Of a stretch of DNA of 64,000 nt, positions 60,101-64,000 are shown piece by piece. Within the stretch, counting starts at the first letter, position 1, and each line of letters begins with the position of its first letter. The notes under the pieces were generated by a model. The model worked only from the letters and a program-made list of their open reading frames with translations, had not been told where the DNA came from and made no database searches. The translations under genes and the position numbers were made by a program. The stretch is from Nannocystis pusilla. Its GTDB lineage: Bacteria; Myxococcota_A; Polyangia; Nannocystales; Nannocystaceae. The stretch lies in contig NZ_JAIRAU010000028.1 of NCBI RefSeq assembly GCF_020073745.1, forward strand, positions 124,001 to 188,000. Direction: 5' to 3'.

Positions 60101-61108
60101 TTGAAAACCATTGTCAGAAAGCCACCGTCGACGCGCCCGGCTCGCGGCAGGATCGCGACGAGCCTGCTGCGCGCAGTCGCGACGATCGGGCTCGCGCTCG
60201 CGCTCGTCGGCTGCGGGGTGCCGCTCGCATACACGCGCTTCGGCGAGGCCGTGCCGTACAGCACAGCGCCGCTGCCCGAGCGGGCCCACGTGTTCCTCGT
60301 CGCCGGCGGCTCCGACGTCGCCAACTTCGCGCAGGAGATCGTCGCGCAGCGCGAGCTGCTGCGCGAGCGCGGCGTGCAGCCCGACGAGATCGCGTGCTAC
60401 TGGGCGATGCCCACGCGCGAGGCGTTCCGCCGCGACCGCGCGCAGTACCGCCGCCTCGCCGCCGAGCTCGCCGGCTGCTATCCGGCCGCCACGGCGATCG
60501 TGCGCGAGCACCTGGCCCGCGCGGCCGCCCGCGAGCCGCCGTTCCTCTACCTGTACGTCACGACCCACGGGCTCGCCTCGCTGCTTCCGCCGGATGTCCC
60601 GAAGGACCTGCTCGAAGCGCCAGATGCGGAGATGCTCGACCAGTACGCGCTGCAGCTGGCGGCCGGGCCCGGCCGCGGGGCCCACCCGGCGTTCCTGATG
60701 GCGGCACGCCGCGCCGGCGCGGCCGTCGACGACCTGGTGTTCTCGCCGGCGATGCTGGCCCGCGCGCTGCTGGCGTTCCCGGCCGCGACGCCGAAGGTCG
60801 TGGTGCTGCAGGCCTGCCACGCCGGCGGCTTCGCCCCCGCCCTCGCCGGCGTGCCCGGCCTCGTCGGGCTGGCCGCGGCCCGTCACGACCGCACCAGCTT
60901 CGGCTGCGACCCCGGCCCCGACATGACGATCTTCGGCGCCATCTACACCCGCCTGCTCGCCGCCCGCCTGACCGCCGCCCTCGCCCTGCCCGCGCTCGAC
61001 TGGCGCGCGCTCTACGACGCCCTGCAGGCCGAGATCGCCGCGGCCGAGGCCGGCCAGTCGGTCACCCCGTCGCTGCCGGTGCTCCTCGAGGGCCGCGCCG
61101 AGCCGTGA
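60101..61108 (+). CDS. peptidase C13-like lipoprotein (caspase-fold)
   Basis: A protein of about 335 residues with an N-terminal signal and a possible LVGC lipobox (start TTG 60101). The open frame allows a GTG at 60041, but TACGGT (60073-60078) then lies inside the gene. The domain matches the C13/legumain clan CD fold: a His in VTTHG (about 156) and a Cys in VVLQACHAGGF (about 239) form the expected dyad, with HVFLVAGGSDVANF near the start. If active it would be a Cys protease on the cell surface or in the periplasm. Confidence 0.75.
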   Translation: MKTIVRKPPSTRPARGRIATSLLRAVATIGLALALVGCGVPLAYTRFGEAVPYSTAPLPERAHVFLVAGGSDVANFAQEIVAQRELLRERGVQPDEIACYWAMPTREAFRRDRAQYRRLAAELAGCYPAATAIVREHLARAAAREPPFLYLYVTTHGLASLLPPDVPKDLLEAPDAEMLDQYALQLAAGPGRGAHPAFLMAARRAGAAVDDLVFSPAMLARALLAFPAATPKVVVLQACHAGGFAPALAGVPGLVGLAAARHDRTSFGCDPGPDMTIFGAIYTRLLAARLTAALALPALDWRALYDALQAEIAAAEAGQSVTPSLPVLLEGRAEP

Positions 61109-61113
61109 CGCGA

Positions 61114-61197
61114 CATGCTTCTTGGGGCATGTCCCTTGAAGCATGACTAATTGCACATGCTCGATCGAGCATGCCCTCGGAGACATGCGCGTCGGCT
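61114..61197. repeat. CATG array 13, six 14-bp units in exact phase
   Basis: Units start at 61114, 61128, 61142, 61156, 61170 and 61184. The fourth is CATGCTC-GATC-GAGCATG. It fills the gap between convergent genes and touches the kinase stop at 61197. Confidence 0.85.
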
Positions 61198-63938
61198 CAG
61201 CCCTGGCCGGCGATCCAGGCCGAGATCGCGGCGGCGAGGGCCGTCTCACCGCCGGCGGACGCCTCGCCCAGGGCCTGGCGGGCCAGCGCGACCGTCTGCG
61301 CCCGGCTCTCGGGGCCGGTCTCGCCGGCGGCCTGGGCCGCGGCGGCACGGGCCTTGGCGAGGGCGAAGCGGGCCAGCGCGACCTGGGCGGGCACGGCGGC
61401 GCGGCTCGCCAGCGCCAGCGCGCGGTTGCAGGCGGCCTGGGCGGCCGCGTGCTCGCCGAGGGCGGAGTCGACGGCGCACAGCCACGTCAGCGGCTCGATG
61501 AGGCGCGGGTGGTCGGGCCCGAGGACGTGCTCCCACGCCGCGAGCGCGCGCCGCAGGTCGCCGGCGGCGTCGGCCCACCGCTGGTCGGCCGCCGCCGCGA
61601 GCCCGCGCCCGACCAGCGCGAGGGACATGTCCGGATGGTCCTGTCCGTAGATCTTGGAATAAATGGCCAGGGCCGCGTCGTAGCGCTCGCGCGCCGCGGC
61701 CTCGTCGCTGCGAGCGCGTGCGAGGTCGCCGGCGACGACGTGGACGCGGGCCCGGTCGGGGTGCTCCGGCGGCAGCAGGGCGGCCGCCAGCTCGCCGGCG
61801 CGGGCGACGTGGCCCTGGGCCTCGCGGTCGCGACCGCCGCGCTGACACGCGGTCGCGAGGTCGAGCAAGATCGGCAGCAGACGCGCGTGCTCGACCCCGA
61901 GGGTCTCCTCGCCGCGGCGCAGGGCCGCCGTCAGCTCGACGCGCGCGGTCTCGACGTCGCCCTCCTGCAGCAGGGCCCGGCCGTAGCGGCCGCGCGCGCT
62001 GGCCTCGCGGCGGCCGTCGTCGCCGAGCCGCTGCAGCGCGGCCGACAGGCGCGGCCACAGCCGGCGGGCCTCGCCGCGGCGCCCGAGGTCCTCGCACTCG
62101 ACCGCGAACTGCAGGGTCAGGGCGTCGGCCGCGACCTCGTCGTGGCGGCTCGCCTCGGCCGCCCACAGCGCGTCCGCCAGCCCGCGCGCGGCCGCCTCCG
62201 CGCGCCCGAGCGCCCGCTCGATCGCCGCCCGCCCGTACAGCGCCTCGGCCCGCGCCGGCAAGAACGCCTCGCTGTCGGCCGCCAGCGCCCGCGCGATGTC
62301 CCACGCCCGCGGCGCGTCGCCCAGCGCCAGCACGGCCCCCGCGTAGTCGAACTCGGCGCGCAGCCGCTGCACCGCCTGCCGCCGCTCCTCGTCCTCCGGC
62401 AAGGCCACGGCCGCGGACAGCCGCCGCGGGTCGTCGCAGTCGCGCGCCGCCGGCAGGGCGTCGAGCGCCGTGCCGGCCCGGTCGAGCGCCGGACCCGCGG
62501 CCTCGGCCAGCGCCCGCGCCAGCCCGGCGAACGCGCTGCGGCGCCGCTCGAGGCAGGCCCGCCGGCGCGCCGCGGCCTCGCCGGCCGGGCCGTCCTCGAC
62601 CTGCGCGTTGCGACATGTCTCCTGGAACATGTCTCGAAGCTCTTGCGCGTGGGCGTCGAGCGCGGCCAGGGTCGGGCGGGCGAAGGCGTCGCCGCCGGGG
62701 CGCTCGGCCAGCGCGCGCGCGAGCGCCGACCTGCGGGCGTCGTCCCAGCCGAGGTCGGGCGCCTCGCACATGCCCGCGGGGACAGGCGCCTCGGGGCGGG
62801 CCTTGACGACGTCGTAGACGGCGAAGGCGGCCCCGGCGAAGGCGACCGCGAGCCCGCCGGCGAGCGCGACGCGGCGGCCGATCCGGCGCGGGCGCTGGCT
62901 CTCGGTCAGGTGGGCGAGCAGCTCGTCCATCGACTTGAAGCGATCGGCGGGGCGCACGCTGAGGCCGCGCAGGACGATCCGGTGCAGCCAGGCCGGGACG
63001 TCGGTGTCCTTCGGGACGTCCTGGATCCGGCCGGCGAGCACGGCCTCGCGGACCACGGGCACGCGGTCGCCGACGAACGGCCGCTGGCCGTAGAAGCCCT
63101 CGTACAGCGCGACGCAGAAGCTGAACTGATCGGTGCGCGCGTCGGTGGCCTGGCCGAGGTACTGCTCCGGGGCCATGTACGCCGGCGTGCCGGTCATGCC
63201 GCCCGTGCGGGTGATCCGCATGTCGAGCAGGCTCTTCTCGGCCATGGCCTTGATCGCCTCGGTGTACGTGTCGGGCCGCGCCAGCGGGCCGAGGCCGTGG
63301 CCGGCGCGCGCGAGCCCGAAGTCGCCGACGCGCACGCGGCCCTCGGCGTCGATGAGCACGTTGTCGGGCTTGAAGTCGCGGTGGATGATGCCGGCCTTGT
63401 GCGCCGCCGCCAGCCCGCGCCCGGCCTGCAGGAACACCAGCAGCACCTCCTGCCAGGTGCGCCGCCGCGGCCCGTCCGGGCCCTCCGCCGAGCGCAACCA
63501 CTTGGTCAAGGTGAGGCCCTTGACGAACTCCATGGCGAAGAAGATCTGGTCGTCGACCGAGCCGACGTCGTAGATCGCGATCACGTTCGGGTGCGACAGC
63601 TGGGCCATCGCCTGCGCCTCGCGCATCAGGCGGTGACGCGCCTTGTCCCGCTTGGTCCGGCTGATCGCGGCCGTGCGCAGGACCTTGAGCGCGACCTTGC
63701 GGTCGAGGTCGCGGTCGTAGGCGACGTAGACCACGCCCATGCCGCCGGAGCCGACCCGCTTCAGCACGTTGAAGCGACCGATCTGGCTCGGCAGCGGCTC
63801 CATGTCGATCGCGCAGTCGTTGGCCGGTTCGCCGTCGACCGGCGGCGTGAGCGGCGTGCCGCCCTCGGGCGGCGGGCTCACTTGCGACAGCACCGGCGTC
63901 AGCGGTGTGTCCAGCGACAGATCGGCGGGAGAAGACAC
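61197..63938 (-). CDS. transmembrane Ser/Thr protein kinase with TPR-like sensor region
   Basis: A protein of 913 residues from GTG 63938. The kinase domain (about 52-335) has GSGGMG, Lys85, HRDFKPDN (186-188), DFG 206-208 and GTPAYMAPEQ. A membrane helix is at about 354-374. The outer part contains CLERRRSAFAGLARAL, shared with the kinases at 30767 and 42209, then TPR-like helices (AIYSKIYGQDHPDMSLALV, AWEHVLGPDHPRLIEPL). An upstream ATG at 63980 is possible, but TACGAT (63956-63951) sits 12 nt before the GTG and a palindrome lies in the extra stretch. Confidence 0.88.
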   Translation of the reverse strand: MSSPADLSLDTPLTPVLSQVSPPPEGGTPLTPPVDGEPANDCAIDMEPLPSQIGRFNVLKRVGSGGMGVVYVAYDRDLDRKVALKVLRTAAISRTKRDKARHRLMREAQAMAQLSHPNVIAIYDVGSVDDQIFFAMEFVKGLTLTKWLRSAEGPDGPRRRTWQEVLLVFLQAGRGLAAAHKAGIIHRDFKPDNVLIDAEGRVRVGDFGLARAGHGLGPLARPDTYTEAIKAMAEKSLLDMRITRTGGMTGTPAYMAPEQYLGQATDARTDQFSFCVALYEGFYGQRPFVGDRVPVVREAVLAGRIQDVPKDTDVPAWLHRIVLRGLSVRPADRFKSMDELLAHLTESQRPRRIGRRVALAGGLAVAFAGAAFAVYDVVKARPEAPVPAGMCEAPDLGWDDARRSALARALAERPGGDAFARPTLAALDAHAQELRDMFQETCRNAQVEDGPAGEAAARRRACLERRRSAFAGLARALAEAAGPALDRAGTALDALPAARDCDDPRRLSAAVALPEDEERRQAVQRLRAEFDYAGAVLALGDAPRAWDIARALAADSEAFLPARAEALYGRAAIERALGRAEAAARGLADALWAAEASRHDEVAADALTLQFAVECEDLGRRGEARRLWPRLSAALQRLGDDGRREASARGRYGRALLQEGDVETARVELTAALRRGEETLGVEHARLLPILLDLATACQRGGRDREAQGHVARAGELAAALLPPEHPDRARVHVVAGDLARARSDEAAARERYDAALAIYSKIYGQDHPDMSLALVGRGLAAAADQRWADAAGDLRRALAAWEHVLGPDHPRLIEPLTWLCAVDSALGEHAAAQAACNRALALASRAAVPAQVALARFALAKARAAAAQAAGETGPESRAQTVALARQALGEASAGGETALAAAISAWIAGQG

Positions 63939-63950
63939 GAGTCTGGGGGC

Positions 63951-63974
63951 ATCGTACCACGGCCCTTGCCGTGG
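63951..63974 (-). promoter_or_regulatory. TACGAT box with adjacent palindrome
   Basis: TACGAT at 63956-63951 is followed upstream by CCACGGC-CCTT-GCCGTGG (63957-63974), a 7-bp hairpin or operator. It would overlap the core promoter of the kinase gene. Confidence 0.4.
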
Positions 63975-64000
63975 CCTCATCGGTCCGGATAGCCTCGCCG

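Noticed and set aside
61143..63992. Long plus-strand open frame opposite the last kinase
   Set aside because: Antisense shadow of the kinase gene; the composition is Arg/Gly/Ala with no motif.

Overview
The window is chromosomal DNA of very high GC content with long antisense open frames and strong third-position GC. The protein set points to a myxobacterium, most likely of the Nannocystis/Plesiocystis group. It has six Hanks-type Ser/Thr kinases, several with kinase-TM-sensor or TPR layout; about fifteen lipoproteins, many with Thr/Ser/Asp-rich linkers behind the lipobox; Cys-rich DUF4215-type repeats; and two ECF sigma factors. The taxonomic assignment is inference from gene content; no rRNA, tRNA or CRISPR was seen.

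Layout. 1-4770: a partial secreted protein, a kinase with a C-terminal TonB-like tail, and two related lipoproteins. 5196-8830: a minus-strand operon of response regulator, NAD kinase and recN. 9138-9996: rplM-rpsI with a classical promoter and terminator. 10335-14522: an RRM protein divergent from an hsdM-hsdS pair without hsdR. 14802-19546: a membrane protein and a cluster of Thr-rich lipoproteins that includes a recent tandem duplication. 19898-22943: a membrane protein and an AraC regulator divergent from a SnoaL-like/NmrA-like pair. 23257-34090: a VWA lipoprotein, an ECF sigma-kinase pair, an EF-hand lipoprotein and a TPR kinase. 34664-38920: small lipoproteins and an FG-GAP lipoprotein with two frameshifts. 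38976-45208: acyl-CoA dehydrogenase, an RsbR-like PAS-STAS protein and a TPR-type kinase. 45474-53638: further surface lipoproteins, RidA, and an ECF sigma with an overlapping membrane partner. 53766-63938: a CapA-like protein, a PspB-like/kinase fusion, rpmB, an Fe/Mn-SOD-family protein, two cytochrome-like lipoproteins, a C13-peptidase-like lipoprotein and another TPR kinase.

The most unusual signal is non-coding. A family of 14-bp tandem units, consensus CATG-YYY-N4-RRR, recurs at 13 intergenic sites in arrays of 2 to about 9 units. The CATG tetramers keep exact 14-bp phase within most arrays. Because CATG is self-complementary and many YYY/RRR triplets co-vary (TCC/GGA, CTC/GAG, CCC/GGG, TTT/AAA), each array can form chains of overlapping, mutually exclusive hairpins. 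Seven of the eleven convergent gene junctions carry one, which suggests a role at transcript ends, but the function is unknown.

A second global pattern is a TA(T/C)NNT box placed 5-12 nt before the start codon of many genes, which would give leaderless or nearly leaderless mRNAs. The kinases, ECF sigmas, RsbR-like protein and surface lipoproteins together suggest a region devoted to envelope sensing and signalling, set among housekeeping genes.
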